Below, piece after piece: positions 1-11,012 of a DNA stretch of 46,193 nucleotides. The notes under the pieces were generated by a model that was not told where the DNA came from, did not search any database, and was given only the letters and a program-made list of their open reading frames with translations. Made by a program: the position numbers and the translations under genes. Source of the stretch: CAYLUN01 sp964386865 (GTDB taxonomy: Bacteria; Verrucomicrobiota; Kiritimatiellia; RFP12; UBA1067); the NCBI GenBank assembly GCA_964386865.1, contig CAYLUN010000042.1, positions 1-46,193 of the forward strand, written 5' to 3'. How positions within the stretch are numbered: the first letter of the stretch is position 1; each line of letters starts with the position of its first letter.

Positions 1-2
1 GC

Positions 3-725
3 CTCGCCATCCCGCCGGGCGCCCTCCTGCAGATCAAGGAGGTCAGCGCGGCGCGTTTCGGCGAGACGGTGCTGCGCACGCCGGTGACGGACAAGCCGTT
101 CGCACTTGTCCAGCCCCGGGACAGCGTCTGGCTCGTCGGCATCGAACCCCGCTCCTGCCGCCTTGAAAGCATTGCTCCCGAGGCCGATGGCGAGGTGCGA
201 CAAGGCGCGGAGGCGGATGGCCGTTTCGGTAAGGCCCCGGCCATGGGCGTGCGCCAGGGTTCCGACGGGAACAACCGCATCGCCTTCATCCGCTTCCGCC
301 TGCCGGCGGACAGCGCCACGGCGCAACGGGTGCTGCTGCGCGTGCATGGGCAGGCGCTGGGGCCAGCGGGCGAGGCCTTCGACCTCCTCGTCTACGGCTC
401 ACCTGCAGCCGACTGGGACGAGCGGACGTTGAGCGCGCGCCAAGCCCCTGCCGTCTGTCGCACCGTATCGGCCATGGCCAAGGTCGATCTCACCACGCGG
501 CCCGTGGGACACCTCTCCTTCGTGCCGGGAGCGACGAAGCGCGACGCATGGATCGACGTCACATCCTATGTCTCCGAGCATCCTGGCGCGGCAGTGACCT
601 TCATCCTGATCAAGGAGAAGAAATATCCGGACGACGATTTCCAGGCCTGCACCGCCGAATTCGCCACCCGGGAGGCCCCCCAGGAGGGCCATCGCCCCGT
701 ATTGGAGTTGTGGCGTTGGTTGTGA
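3..725 (+). CDS. C-terminal part of a secreted/glycan-related protein with DNRLRE (CBM96-type) domain, 5' truncated
   Basis: The frame is open from the first bases of the window, so this is the 3' part (240 visible residues) of a longer gene. The internal GTG at 69 is probably not the start. The first ~55 residues look like the end of another domain. From about residue 60 the pattern is that of a DNRLRE/CBM96-type beta-sandwich: a variable 'G..G' opening, IAFIRFRLP, LLRVHG, then WIDVTSYV and a closing GHRPVLELW. Such domains sit at the C-terminus of secreted glycoside hydrolases, polysaccharide lyases and adhesins and are thought to bind glycans or stabilise the protein. The catalytic part, if any, lies outside the window, so substrate and activity cannot be told. 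The fold assignment is from pattern only. Confidence 0.6.
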   Translation, partial: LAIPPGALLQIKEVSAARFGETVLRTPVTDKPFALVQPRDSVWLVGIEPRSCRLESIAPEADGEVRQGAEADGRFGKAPAMGVRQGSDGNNRIAFIRFRLPADSATAQRVLLRVHGQALGPAGEAFDLLVYGSPAADWDERTLSARQAPAVCRTVSAMAKVDLTTRPVGHLSFVPGATKRDAWIDVTSYVSEHPGAAVTFILIKEKKYPDDDFQACTAEFATREAPQEGHRPVLELWRWL

Positions 726-738
726 TGTTTCGACGGTG

Positions 739-930
739 TTAGGATTTGGTTAAATGCCGGCCGCTGCCGTATTGGCAGGCGTAGGTCCGGAGCGAAACGC
801 CGCTCTCTTTGCGGATGATGGTTGCGCGGCGCTTGGCGTCCTGCTCGGAACCGTAGGCATCTTTCGGCTGGCCGTCGCTCCCGGCGCAGAAGGCGCATTT
901 CTTGGACGGTGTTTGCCGGTTGGCTGCGAT
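739..930 (-). pseudogene. Small Cys/His protein remnant (CxxC ... YxCxYGSGxHLT) without a usable start codon
   Basis: On the minus strand a 63-residue frame carries KKCAFCAG near residue 10, an Ala/Arg-rich helix-like middle and an ending YACQYGSGRHLTKS. The spacing, CxxC then a helix then YxC..G.GxHLT, is that of small treble-clef or zinc-ribbon proteins of unknown role in many bacteria. The frame is closed upstream by TAA (931-933), and the first codon after it is ATC. There is no ATG, GTG or TTG before the first CxxC and no Shine-Dalgarno sequence. Either a frameshift upstream removed the start or the gene is a remnant. It is the only coding-like signal in the 569-base gap 726-1294. Confidence 0.45.
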
Positions 931-994
931 TTAGAACTGGCACATCAAGTGCGCGGATAAGGTGGCAGCCCGAAGACAGACCTCGCCATGCACC

Positions 995-1010
995 GGACAA
1001 AACATTGTCC
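995..1010. repeat. Palindrome GGACAA-aaca-TTGTCC
   Basis: A perfect 6-bp inverted repeat around a 4-base centre, about 184 bases upstream of the kinase promoter and just upstream (on the minus strand) of the Cys/His remnant. It could be a dimeric regulator site or a small hairpin. No T-run follows, so it is not a terminator. Confidence 0.35.
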
Positions 1011-1193
1011 ATTACGAGTGCGGATAGAAGCGAGACGTCAACTGCGTTCCAGAAAAAAGGGAATTCCGCCATGCGGATGCCCTTGACTAGCCTTCTCGTA
1101 GAAGCTCTAAAGTGCGGCGAGACCATTGGGATTCAGCCCGCGATCTCCGCGTGCGGGCGCGGCGCAAAGCCGGAAATTCGTGGCGAATTGGTG

Positions 1194-1222
1194 TTGACAA
1201 ATTGGACTTTTGCCCCTAACAT
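1194..1222 (+). promoter_or_regulatory. Sigma70-type promoter for the signalling locus
   Basis: A perfect -35 TTGACA (1194-1199), a 17-base spacer and -10 TAACAT (1217-1222, 4 of 6 to consensus). Transcription would start near 1229, giving a ~65-base leader before the kinase ATG at 1295, which has AGGAGG at 1285-1290. The surrounding DNA is distinctly AT-richer than the genes. Confidence 0.6.
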
Positions 1223-1294
1223 AAAAACAAATGTGATGGTCCATATATATTATGGCGGCTGTACGACTAGTGATGTGTCGATACAGGAGGACGT

Positions 1295-4200
1295 ATGAGG
1301 CAGGCGGTTTTCAAATGGGTCTACCGATCCGCAGGGATTCGGTTTCTGCTTTTGTTCGCGATCACGCTAGCAATCGGTATTCCCGTGATGCGCTGGCTCG
1401 CTGAGAAGAAGCAAGCCCGGTACCGCGACGAACTGCTGTCCGATGTTGCGGTTTTCGCGCGCGCCATCAACCGCGAGCGGATTCAAACGCTGACGTACAC
1501 CGCGAGCGACGCGCAGCTGGCCGAGTACCATGTGCTCTGCGACCAGCTCCGCGCGTTCATTTCGACGTCGCGCTTCCGCGACGCCTACTGTGTTGGCCAG
1601 CGCGACGGGGCTTTTGTGTTCGGGCCGTCGAGCTATGCCTGGCACGCGGGTGACGGGGCGATGGCCGTGGGGACACCCGTTGCGCATCCGCCGGCAGAGC
1701 TGGCGCGCGCGTTCGAGACCAAGCTGGCGCAGGTCACGGGGCCGCTCGCCGAGCCAGGCGGCACCTTCGCGTACGCGATCATGCCTGTGCTGGGCATGCG
1801 GGATAACCGAGTCCTCTTTGCTCTCGTTGCGCAAGTCGATGGCAGTACGTGGTACATGGGCTTGGCCGAGTTTTGGGTGGGCCCGATTCTCTTTGCGGGG
1901 GCCCTGTTTCTGGTCGTGGCGGTCGGCATGGGGGTGCTCAGGTGGTATACGCGGTGTCCGCGGCTAAGGCATGGCCTGATCGGGCATTGCGAGATGCTGC
2001 TGGTGGCGACGGTCGGGCTGATCTTCACGCTCATCGTCACGTGGATCGTGAGGGACGCCGAAAGGCAGGTGCGCCGGCTGTCGTACCAGGCCTACGTGCG
2101 AAGGCACTCGTATGACCTGATCAACACCGTGCGCGCGCTCAGCCGGCGCCTGGAGAGCATAGCCAGGCTCCTGGCAAGCGAGACGCGCATCACGCAGCAG
2201 TCATTCGTCCACCTGATCGAGACGAACATGGCCGGCAGCAGCGCAGACAGCTGGCTGTGGGTGCCCGCGATCCGGCAGGCCGAGCTTGAGCCGGCTTTAG
2301 CGTCGGCGCGGTCGGAAATGGGCGAGCCCTTCCTGTTTTGGCAGGCGGAGGGAGAAGCTGGGCGAGCCCAGGCGCGCGGTCGCGCCCTCTACTGCCCGGT
2401 TCTGTATGGGGAGCCTGCCCGTTCCAGCGTCGCTCTGCTGGGCTACGACCTCTGCAGCGAGCCGGGCCTGCGCCCAGCGCTCGAGGCGGCGGCATCCAGC
2501 GGCATGCTGGCCGCCTCTGAAGTCATCTCGCTGCCCTCTGCGGCCGGGGGGGGGCGCGTGCTCGTGCTCCTTCAGCCCGTTTGTAGCCCGCGCGCAGAAG
2601 GCGGCGCGCTGCGCGGGTATTTGGCCGCACTAGTCAGCCCGCGGGCGATCCTCACGCAAGCGTTTGCCGTTCATTCGGAAGTCGAGATGCCGGAGCTTAA
2701 GGCCGAGCTCTATCAGCTTTACGTTGACCGCCAGGCGGTCTTTCTGGCGTCGACGTCCAGCGAGCAGCAGCCCCGCTCGCTCAAGCTGCTGCAGCCCTCC
2801 GAAAGGGGCGCGTACAGCCTCAGCACGGTCGTCCCCGTCTTTGAGCTCGGCAAGTCTTTCTCGCTGATCGTGCGGGCCGGGCCAGCCTACTTCGCGACGC
2901 ACACGCTGTGGCTCTATCAGATAACGGCGTTTGCGGGGGCGCTGCTGACCGCGCTCCTGACATTCTTTGTCGGCTACCTGACCAACCGCAGAATCACCCT
3001 TGAAGATCAGATCAGCGTGCGGACGCTCGAGCTCGAGCGCGTCGGCTACCAGCTCACCACCATCCTGGATGCCGCGGCAGACGGCATCCTGGGTCTCGAC
3101 CGCGAAGGCAACTGCGTGGTCGTCAACTTGTCTGCCGCCGAGATGCTGGGCTACGACCTATCCGAGATGATCGGCCAGCCGAGCCACCGCATTTGGCAGC
3201 ACGACTCCTCCGAAAGCGCGCCTGGCGCGCTCGAAGAGTGCCCCATCTATACGACGTACAAGTACGGGACCCAGTGCCGCAAGCCCGACGCCTTGTTCTG
3301 GCGCAAGGATGGGGCCTCCTTCCACGTGGCCTTCGTCTCGAAGCCGATTTACCAGCAGGACGTGCTGTCGGGCGCAGTCGTCAGCTTCCGGGACATCTCC
3401 GGGCAGCGCGACGCCGACAAGAAGCTGATTGAGGCCTACCGCAAGGTGGAGCGCATCAACCGCGAGCTGCAGGAGGCGGGGCAGGTCAAGAACCAGTTCT
3501 TGGCGCACATGAGCCATGAGATCCGCACACCGCTGAACTGCATCATCGGCATGACGGGCCTGCTTCTGAGCACGCGGCTGGACGACGAGCAGGTTGAGTT
3601 CGCCGAGACGATCCGCCTGAGCGGGGAGAGCCTGCTGGACATCGTGAACGAGATCCTCGATTTCTCGAAGATCGAGGCGAAGAAGATGGAGCTTGAAAAG
3701 CAGCCGTTCGATTTGCGCCACTGCGTCGAAGACGCCGTAGACCTGGTGGCCTCGTCCGCCGCCAAAAAGGGCTTGGAAGTCACCTACCTGATCGAGGAAA
3801 CGCTCCACAACTGGTGGGTCGGCGACGCGACGCGGATCAGGCAGATTCTGGTGAACTTGCTGGGCAACGCCGTCAAGTTCACCGACCAGGGGGAAGTGGA
3901 CCTCACCGTATCGGGCCGCCCGAACGACGACGGCTGCTACTCGATCACCTTCAGCGTCCGCGACACGGGGGTGGGCGTTCCGCCCGAGAGGCTCGACCGG
4001 CTTTTCCACTCCTTCAGCCAGGTCGACGTTTCGGTCTCAAGGCGCTTCGGGGGCACGGGCTTGGGGCTGGCCATCAGCAAGCGCCTGTGCGAGCTCATGG
4101 GGGGGGCGATGAGCGTCGAAAGCTCGGGGGTTCCGGGCCAGGGCTCGACGTTCAGGTTCTCGATACCGCTGGTGCCAGACTACTCGCTGAGGAGCCTGAT

Positions 4201-5080
4201 CGAGCACGCCGTGGCCACGTCGACGGTGATGGGGAAGAAGGCGCTGGTTGTTGAGCGCAACGCGACCAGTCGCGAAACGCTCAGCCAGCAGTTGAAGTCG
4301 CTGGGCGTTGCCTGCGTGGTCGTGGACTCCGTTCCGCTGGCGCTCCAGAGACTGCGCGCGGTCGACCTCTTCGACATGCCCGAGACGTTTGACGTCGCCA
4401 TCATCGACATGCAGTTTACGGACACGGACAGCCGCCCTCTCGGCCTGGCGATGCGGGAGCTGCCGCAGCGCGAGAAGCTGCCTCTGATCCTGCTCTCGCC
4501 GCTGGGCGCGCACGTGGAGTCGACCCCGGCGCTGAACAACGTGGCGCACGTGACGAAGCCGGTCAAGCTCTCGCTGCTTTACGAAGCGCTCATGAAGGTG
4601 CTCGCGTCGCATCAGGCGACGCGCCGGGTCACGCCGGCGCCCTACAACCCTTATGACAGCGCGATTGGCAAGCGGCACGCGCTGCGGATCCTGCTGGCCG
4701 AGGACAACGTAGTGAACCAGAAGGTGGCCACGCGCATCCTCAGCAAGATCGGCTACCGGGCGGACGTGGTGTCGAACGGGCTGGAGGCGCTTGAGGCGCT
4801 GCACCGGACGCCGTACGACGTCGTGCTCATGGACGTGCAGATGCCGGAGATGGACGGCGAGCAGGCCTCCATTCGCATCCGGCAGGAGATTCCTGCCGGG
4901 AGGCAGCCGTGGATTGTCGCGATGACCGCGCACGCCATGAATGGCGACCGCGAGCGGTATCAGGCTGCGGGGATGAACGACTACATTCCCAAGCCGATAC
5001 GCGTCGAGCGGCTGATCGAGGTTCTCCAGTCGATCCAGCCTCTTTCCCAGCGCACGGGGCTGGAGGCGCTGCCCAGCTGA
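1295..5080 (+). CDS. Hybrid sensor histidine kinase: membrane sensor with CHASE-like domain, PAS, HisKA, HATPase_c, two receivers
   Basis: A 1261-residue membrane phosphorelay kinase. TM segments lie near residues 15-33, 192-215, 230-250 and 538-562. A short periplasmic loop sits between TM1 and TM2 and a large CHASE-like sensor (about 255-530) between TM3 and TM4. A PAS domain (about 585-705) precedes HisKA with MSHEIRTPLN (phospho-acceptor His741), then HATPase_c (N box near 846, G boxes DTGVGV and GGTGLGLAI). Two receivers follow: the first keeps Asp1038 and a VTKP lysine but has E-R where the acidic pair is expected; the second is canonical (AEDN, Asp1180, PKP). ATG has AGGAGG 5 bases upstream. 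The next gene encodes a paralogue with near-identical C-terminal receiver wording. The ligand cannot be deduced. Confidence 0.93.
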   Translation: MRQAVFKWVYRSAGIRFLLLFAITLAIGIPVMRWLAEKKQARYRDELLSDVAVFARAINRERIQTLTYTASDAQLAEYHVLCDQLRAFISTSRFRDAYCVGQRDGAFVFGPSSYAWHAGDGAMAVGTPVAHPPAELARAFETKLAQVTGPLAEPGGTFAYAIMPVLGMRDNRVLFALVAQVDGSTWYMGLAEFWVGPILFAGALFLVVAVGMGVLRWYTRCPRLRHGLIGHCEMLLVATVGLIFTLIVTWIVRDAERQVRRLSYQAYVRRHSYDLINTVRALSRRLESIARLLASETRITQQSFVHLIETNMAGSSADSWLWVPAIRQAELEPALASARSEMGEPFLFWQAEGEAGRAQARGRALYCPVLYGEPARSSVALLGYDLCSEPGLRPALEAAASSGMLAASEVISLPSAAGGGRVLVLLQPVCSPRAEGGALRGYLAALVSPRAILTQAFAVHSEVEMPELKAELYQLYVDRQAVFLASTSSEQQPRSLKLLQPSERGAYSLSTVVPVFELGKSFSLIVRAGPAYFATHTLWLYQITAFAGALLTALLTFFVGYLTNRRITLEDQISVRTLELERVGYQLTTILDAAADGILGLDREGNCVVVNLSAAEMLGYDLSEMIGQPSHRIWQHDSSESAPGALEECPIYTTYKYGTQCRKPDALFWRKDGASFHVAFVSKPIYQQDVLSGAVVSFRDISGQRDADKKLIEAYRKVERINRELQEAGQVKNQFLAHMSHEIRTPLNCIIGMTGLLLSTRLDDEQVEFAETIRLSGESLLDIVNEILDFSKIEAKKMELEKQPFDLRHCVEDAVDLVASSAAKKGLEVTYLIEETLHNWWVGDATRIRQILVNLLGNAVKFTDQGEVDLTVSGRPNDDGCYSITFSVRDTGVGVPPERLDRLFHSFSQVDVSVSRRFGGTGLGLAISKRLCELMGGAMSVESSGVPGQGSTFRFSIPLVPDYSLRSLIEHAVATSTVMGKKALVVERNATSRETLSQQLKSLGVACVVVDSVPLALQRLRAVDLFDMPETFDVAIIDMQFTDTDSRPLGLAMRELPQREKLPLILLSPLGAHVESTPALNNVAHVTKPVKLSLLYEALMKVLASHQATRRVTPAPYNPYDSAIGKRHALRILLAEDNVVNQKVATRILSKIGYRADVVSNGLEALEALHRTPYDVVLMDVQMPEMDGEQASIRIRQEIPAGRQPWIVAMTAHAMNGDRERYQAAGMNDYIPKPIRVERLIEVLQSIQPLSQRTGLEALPS

Positions 5081-5099
5081 CGAGGCGGGGTGATTGAGT

Positions 5100-5128
5100 T
5101 TGACGCCCCAGCGCGCGGCATGTAAACT
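5100..5128 (+). promoter_or_regulatory. Probable promoter for the second kinase
   Basis: -35 TTGACG (5100-5105), 17-base spacer, -10 TAAACT (5123-5128). The same TAAACT hexamer is used in the FHA-gene promoter of this window. It lies in the 114-base gap between the two hybrid kinases, so the second kinase may be transcribed on its own as well as by read-through. Confidence 0.45.
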
Positions 5129-5194
5129 GTGACAATGAACAAGGCGAGCATACGAAGCGGGTTGGCAGGCCTGTGCGAGGGAGCGTAAACGTCG

Positions 5195-7537
<2,343 letters not shown>

Positions 7538-7549
7538 CTGGAGAACACT

Positions 7550-8662
7550 ATGGATTTGCAAGTCCAGGCCAGCGAGAGTGGCGCGCGCGCGGCGGCGTTC
7601 GGCGACAGCCTGGCTGGCGCGTCGGCCGACGCGCTGGCCGGCCTCGCGGCGGACGCCATTTTCTCGTTCGACCCCCAGCTGCGCGTTCTGTCCTGCAACC
7701 GGGCGTTTCGCGAGACCTTCTGCCAGCCGGCAGGGGCGGCCGCGGCCGGGACGACGTTCTGCCGACTGATCGAGTGCTTGCACGTGGACGACGGGGGGGC
7801 GTGCGGCACGGCGCCGGCGTGCGCGTTTTGCGGCTGGCTGCGCGTCGCCGCCGGCGCGGGGCGCGGCCAGCCGTCGGAGCACGAGTGCCGCGTCGTGACG
7901 CGGTCAGGGCAGGCCTACGACCTGCAGCTGCGCTCGGCGCGCGACGGCGACCAGTGGTTTTGCCGGGCCAAGGACTGCTATGAAGCCAAGCGGCTGAGGG
8001 TTCTCGAGCGCGCGTTCTTCCACGACGTGATGAACCAGGCCGTCGGCATCAAAGGCTTGTCCGACCTCGCGGACGTCACCGATCCTGCGCAGATGGCTGA
8101 GTACATGAGCTTGATCCAGGGCTGCGCGGCGCGCATGGTGGACGAGATCTTGTGGCTGCGCACGCTGCGCGGAGCCGAGCAGGGCAGCCTGTCGCCGTGC
8201 GTCACTCCGATAGCCGCCGGCGAGCTGCTGGACGAGGTGGCGTGCCGCTTTCAGGAGGACGCCGCCGCGCGGCACGTGCAGGTCGTGCTGGCGTGCGAGG
8301 GCGGCTGGGTGGTGGAGACCGACCGCGAGTTGTTGCGCCTGGCGGTTGGCAGCCTGGTGCTCAACGCGATCGAGGCGTGTAAGCGCGGCGACAAGGTTTG
8401 CGTGTCCGGCGCGGCGAACGGCGAGTCGGCCGAGTTTCGGGTGAGCAGCGCGCAGCCGCTTTCCGACGACGTCCGCGCGCAGCTGTTTCACCGGTCTTTT
8501 TCGACCAAGGGCGCGGGGCGAGGCGTCGGCACCTACGGCACAAAGCTGGTCGTCGAGCGGTATTTGGGCGGCAAAGTGTGGTACGAGCCACGGGCGGAGG
8601 CGGGGGCCGTTTTCGGCCTAACGGTTCCGCTGGTGTGGCCGCAGCCACGCGCGATTTCGTGA
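7550..8662 (+). CDS. Sensor histidine kinase without receiver: Cys-rich PAS, HDxxN-type phospho-acceptor helix, HATPase_c
   Basis: A 370-residue kinase with no TM segment, so probably cytoplasmic. A PAS-like domain (about 25-145) holds C71, C76, C85, C91 and C94; C76-x8-C85-x5-C91-x2-C94 matches the cysteine spacing of the preceding kinase. The dimerisation helix contains FFHDVMN (His158), an H-D-x-x-N phospho-acceptor of the non-hybrid, Spo0B-like kind. HATPase_c runs from about 225 to 360 with an N box (LVLNAIEAC) and a late G-rich segment (STKGAGRGVGTYG). The gene starts 12 bases after the previous stop with GGAGAA before ATG. Lacking a receiver, it is the natural phosphodonor for the response regulator starting 20 bases later. 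Confidence 0.9.
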   Translation: MDLQVQASESGARAAAFGDSLAGASADALAGLAADAIFSFDPQLRVLSCNRAFRETFCQPAGAAAAGTTFCRLIECLHVDDGGACGTAPACAFCGWLRVAAGAGRGQPSEHECRVVTRSGQAYDLQLRSARDGDQWFCRAKDCYEAKRLRVLERAFFHDVMNQAVGIKGLSDLADVTDPAQMAEYMSLIQGCAARMVDEILWLRTLRGAEQGSLSPCVTPIAAGELLDEVACRFQEDAAARHVQVVLACEGGWVVETDRELLRLAVGSLVLNAIEACKRGDKVCVSGAANGESAEFRVSSAQPLSDDVRAQLFHRSFSTKGAGRGVGTYGTKLVVERYLGGKVWYEPRAEAGAVFGLTVPLVWPQPRAIS

Positions 8663-8682
8663 CAAACAGACGGAGGCATTCT

Positions 8683-9081
8683 ATGGGTGAAAGAGACGTT
8701 CGTGTTCTGCTGGCGGATGACGAAGTGCATATCCGCTACGTGATTCGCGACATTATCCGCGCGGAAGGGTACACCGTGGTGGCCGAGGCCAACAACGGAG
8801 AGGACGCACTGGCCCTCTATCGCGAGCACCGTCCGGACCTGACGCTGATGGACATCAACCTGCCCCTGAAGACCGGCGACGAGGTTTTGGCGGAGATCAT
8901 GCGAGAGGATCCCCGGGCGCGCGTCGTGATGCTCACCATGGTGGCAGACGTGGAGACGGTTCAGCGGTGCCTGAGCATGGGCGCGACGAACTACATCCTC
9001 AAGTGCAACCCGGTTGAGGTGATACGCAGAATGCTGCGCGAGGCCTTGCTTGACGGAGCGGCAGAGGAGGCGGAATCATGA
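8683..9081 (+). CDS. CheY-like single-domain response regulator
   Basis: 132 residues, a receiver domain only. The acidic pocket is LLADDE (near 10-13), the phospho-acceptor is Asp57 in LTLMDINLP and the conserved lysine is Lys107 (YILK). There is no DNA-binding output, so it should act by protein contact. ATG 8683 follows CGGAGG at 8671-8676; upstream extension would run into the kinase gene in another frame. Its stop overlaps the next start (ATGA). The position between a receiver-less kinase and a pilus/secretion ATPase suggests it relays phosphorylation to motor assembly, but this link is inferred from gene order. Confidence 0.93.
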   Translation: MGERDVRVLLADDEVHIRYVIRDIIRAEGYTVVAEANNGEDALALYREHRPDLTLMDINLPLKTGDEVLAEIMREDPRARVVMLTMVADVETVQRCLSMGATNYILKCNPVEVIRRMLREALLDGAAEEAES

Positions 9082-9230
9082 AAGAGAAGTACGACTATCG
9101 CGAGATGCGCCGCGAGGCTGCCGACGACGAGAAGATCTACCGCATGAAGCCCGTTCTGCTGACGCAGCGCGAGATTCAGGAGCTGATTGTGAAACGGGGA
9201 AGCAAGAAGGAACGGAGGGCCGTGAAATGA
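9078..9230 (+). CDS. 50-residue charged micro-protein, stop/start overlapped on both sides
   Basis: The frame starts with ATG 9078 inside the stop of the response regulator (ATGA) and ends with TGA 9228-9230, which overlaps the ATG of the ATPase gene. AGGAGG lies 7 bases before its start inside the regulator gene. The product begins MKEKYDYREMRREAADDEK, is very rich in Lys, Arg and Glu, has no Cys and no hydrophobic segment, and is predicted helical. I recognise no family. The two overlaps argue for translational coupling of regulator, micro-protein and ATPase. It could be an adaptor between the receiver and the ATPase, or only a coupling device. Confidence 0.7.
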   Translation: MKEKYDYREMRREAADDEKIYRMKPVLLTQREIQELIVKRGSKKERRAVK

Positions 9231-10930
9231 TGGCTCACGAACCCATTATCCGCCTGCTGGTGGCCATGAACCTCCTGCCCGAGAAAGAGCTCCGGCACCT
9301 CTGCCTGCAGCGCAAGGATGACTTTGTCAGCCTGCTGGACGAGCTGCAGATCCGGTTTCCTTCGCACAAGGCGTCCATTGGCCGGATCTGGGCAGACTCG
9401 CTGAACCTGGCTTACGTGGACATCGAGAACACGCGGATTGAATCCGGCGTTGCCTCTCGCCTCGACTTCGACCTGTCGATGCGGGAGGAGGTCGTCGCCA
9501 TGTACGAGTTTGACGGCGTCGTGACGCTGGCCTGCTCGCATCCTGAGCGCAGCTACATTGAGGAGCGCTTCCGGTCCGTCCTTGACCAGGACGTCAGCAT
9601 CGTCTTCTCGTTTCCGTCGCAGATCGTCGACGCCATCGAAATGGCCTACCAGACGCAGAACAGCCTGACCGCGCTCATCGAGCAGTCCGGCATCCGCGAG
9701 CTGACCGGAAAGGGGGGGCGGCTCGCGCCGGAGGTGATGCGCCAGCTGGCGGGCAACGAGTACATTATCAAGTTCGTGCGGGGCCTGATTCTGCTCGCGC
9801 TGTCGGAGCGGACGAGCGATATCCACATCGAGCCGAACGAGAAGGGCGTGCGCATCCGGTTTCGCATCGACGGCTCTCTGCAGGACCGCTTCCTGCTCGA
9901 CGGATCCGTGCTGGACCCGATCATCAGCCGCCTGAAGATCATGGCGGATCTGGACATCACCGAGCATCGCATCCCGCAGGACGGCCGCATCGGGCTGGCC
10001 TTGCGCGAGAACACGCTCGACCTGCGCTTCTCTTCCATTCCGTCCGTCAGCGGCGAGAAGATCGTGCTGCGCCTGCTCGGCCGGAACAAGCGGCGCAACA
10101 TTCCCGACCTCGAGCAGCTCCACTTCTCGGCGTCGGTCTTTCGAGACCTGCAGCACGTGAGCCGCATGCCGAACGGGATCTTTCTGGTGACCGGGCCGAC
10201 CGGCTCGGGCAAGACCACGACGCTGTATGCGCTGCTGAAGCAGACCAACACGTCGGACGTCAACATCCTGACCGTCGAAGACCCGGTCGAGTACCGGCTG
10301 GAGGGGGCCACTCAGGTGCAGGTCAACACGACTGTCGGCCTCGACTTCAGCACGGCCCTGCGCGCGTTCCTGCGCCAAGATCCAGACGTCATCCTGGTCG
10401 GCGAGATCCGCGACGCGGAGTCGGGCAGGATCGCGGCCCAGGCGGCGCTGACGGGCCACCTGGTGCTGTCGACCATGCACACGAACAGCGCGCTGCAGTC
10501 GGTGACGCGGCTGGTCGATATCGGCGTCGAGCCGTTTCTGGTCGCGCCGTCGATCATCGCGGTCATGGCGCAGCGCTTGGTGAAGCAGATCTGCCCGTCG
10601 TGCAGGATGTCCTATCCCGCGCCGCAGGAGGTTCTCGACCAGCACTTCGTGAACACCGAAGGCGAGGCCGTTCTCCTCTGGAAAGGCGTCGGCTGCGAGC
10701 GGTGCGGCAACACCGGGTTCTTCGGGCGCGTCGCGATCCACGAGCTGTTCGTGATCAACCAGGAGGTTCGCGACCTCATCGCGCGGGGAGCCACCAGCGG
10801 TGAAATCCATGCGGCGGCGGTGCGGGCCGGCTTCCGGTCGATGCGCTACGACGGACTCAAGAAGGTCTTGCGCGGGCTGACCACCATTGAGCAGCTCGAA
10901 GCGACCGCCTGCCTTGAAGAGGACGTGTGA
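9227..10930 (+). CDS. PilB/GspE-type assembly ATPase (type IV pilus or type II secretion)
   Basis: 567 residues. An N-terminal MshEN/T2SSE_N-type domain (about 1-150) is followed by the hexameric ATPase core: Walker A GPTGSGKTTT (Lys329), aspartate box TVEDPVEY, Walker B ILVGEIRDAES and His box STMHTNSA. The C-terminal region carries the tetracysteine zinc site CPSCRMSY ... CERCGNTGF typical of GspE/PilB and absent from PilT retraction ATPases, so this should be an extension or secretion motor at the inner membrane. Two in-frame ATGs (9227, 9230) follow an AACGGAGG stretch. No pilin, platform (PilC/GspF) or secretin gene is in the window, so pilus versus secretion cannot be decided here. Confidence 0.92.
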   Translation: MMAHEPIIRLLVAMNLLPEKELRHLCLQRKDDFVSLLDELQIRFPSHKASIGRIWADSLNLAYVDIENTRIESGVASRLDFDLSMREEVVAMYEFDGVVTLACSHPERSYIEERFRSVLDQDVSIVFSFPSQIVDAIEMAYQTQNSLTALIEQSGIRELTGKGGRLAPEVMRQLAGNEYIIKFVRGLILLALSERTSDIHIEPNEKGVRIRFRIDGSLQDRFLLDGSVLDPIISRLKIMADLDITEHRIPQDGRIGLALRENTLDLRFSSIPSVSGEKIVLRLLGRNKRRNIPDLEQLHFSASVFRDLQHVSRMPNGIFLVTGPTGSGKTTTLYALLKQTNTSDVNILTVEDPVEYRLEGATQVQVNTTVGLDFSTALRAFLRQDPDVILVGEIRDAESGRIAAQAALTGHLVLSTMHTNSALQSVTRLVDIGVEPFLVAPSIIAVMAQRLVKQICPSCRMSYPAPQEVLDQHFVNTEGEAVLLWKGVGCERCGNTGFFGRVAIHELFVINQEVRDLIARGATSGEIHAAAVRAGFRSMRYDGLKKVLRGLTTIEQLEATACLEEDV

Positions 10931-11012
10931 TAACGTCCGAAAGCGCAAGTTTGGGCTTGTTGCGGCACGCGTTTTCATGCACCATACTGCGCTTTCTGAG
11001 GAGTCGAGAAGC

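Noticed and set aside
822..1298. 158-codon frame upstream of the first kinase
   Set aside because: No domain or ribosome site; it runs through the promoter and overlaps the kinase start.
5135..5188. 17-residue possible leader peptide before the second kinase
   Set aside because: Just after the promoter, but no ribosome site, no attenuator hairpin and no codon bias to support it.
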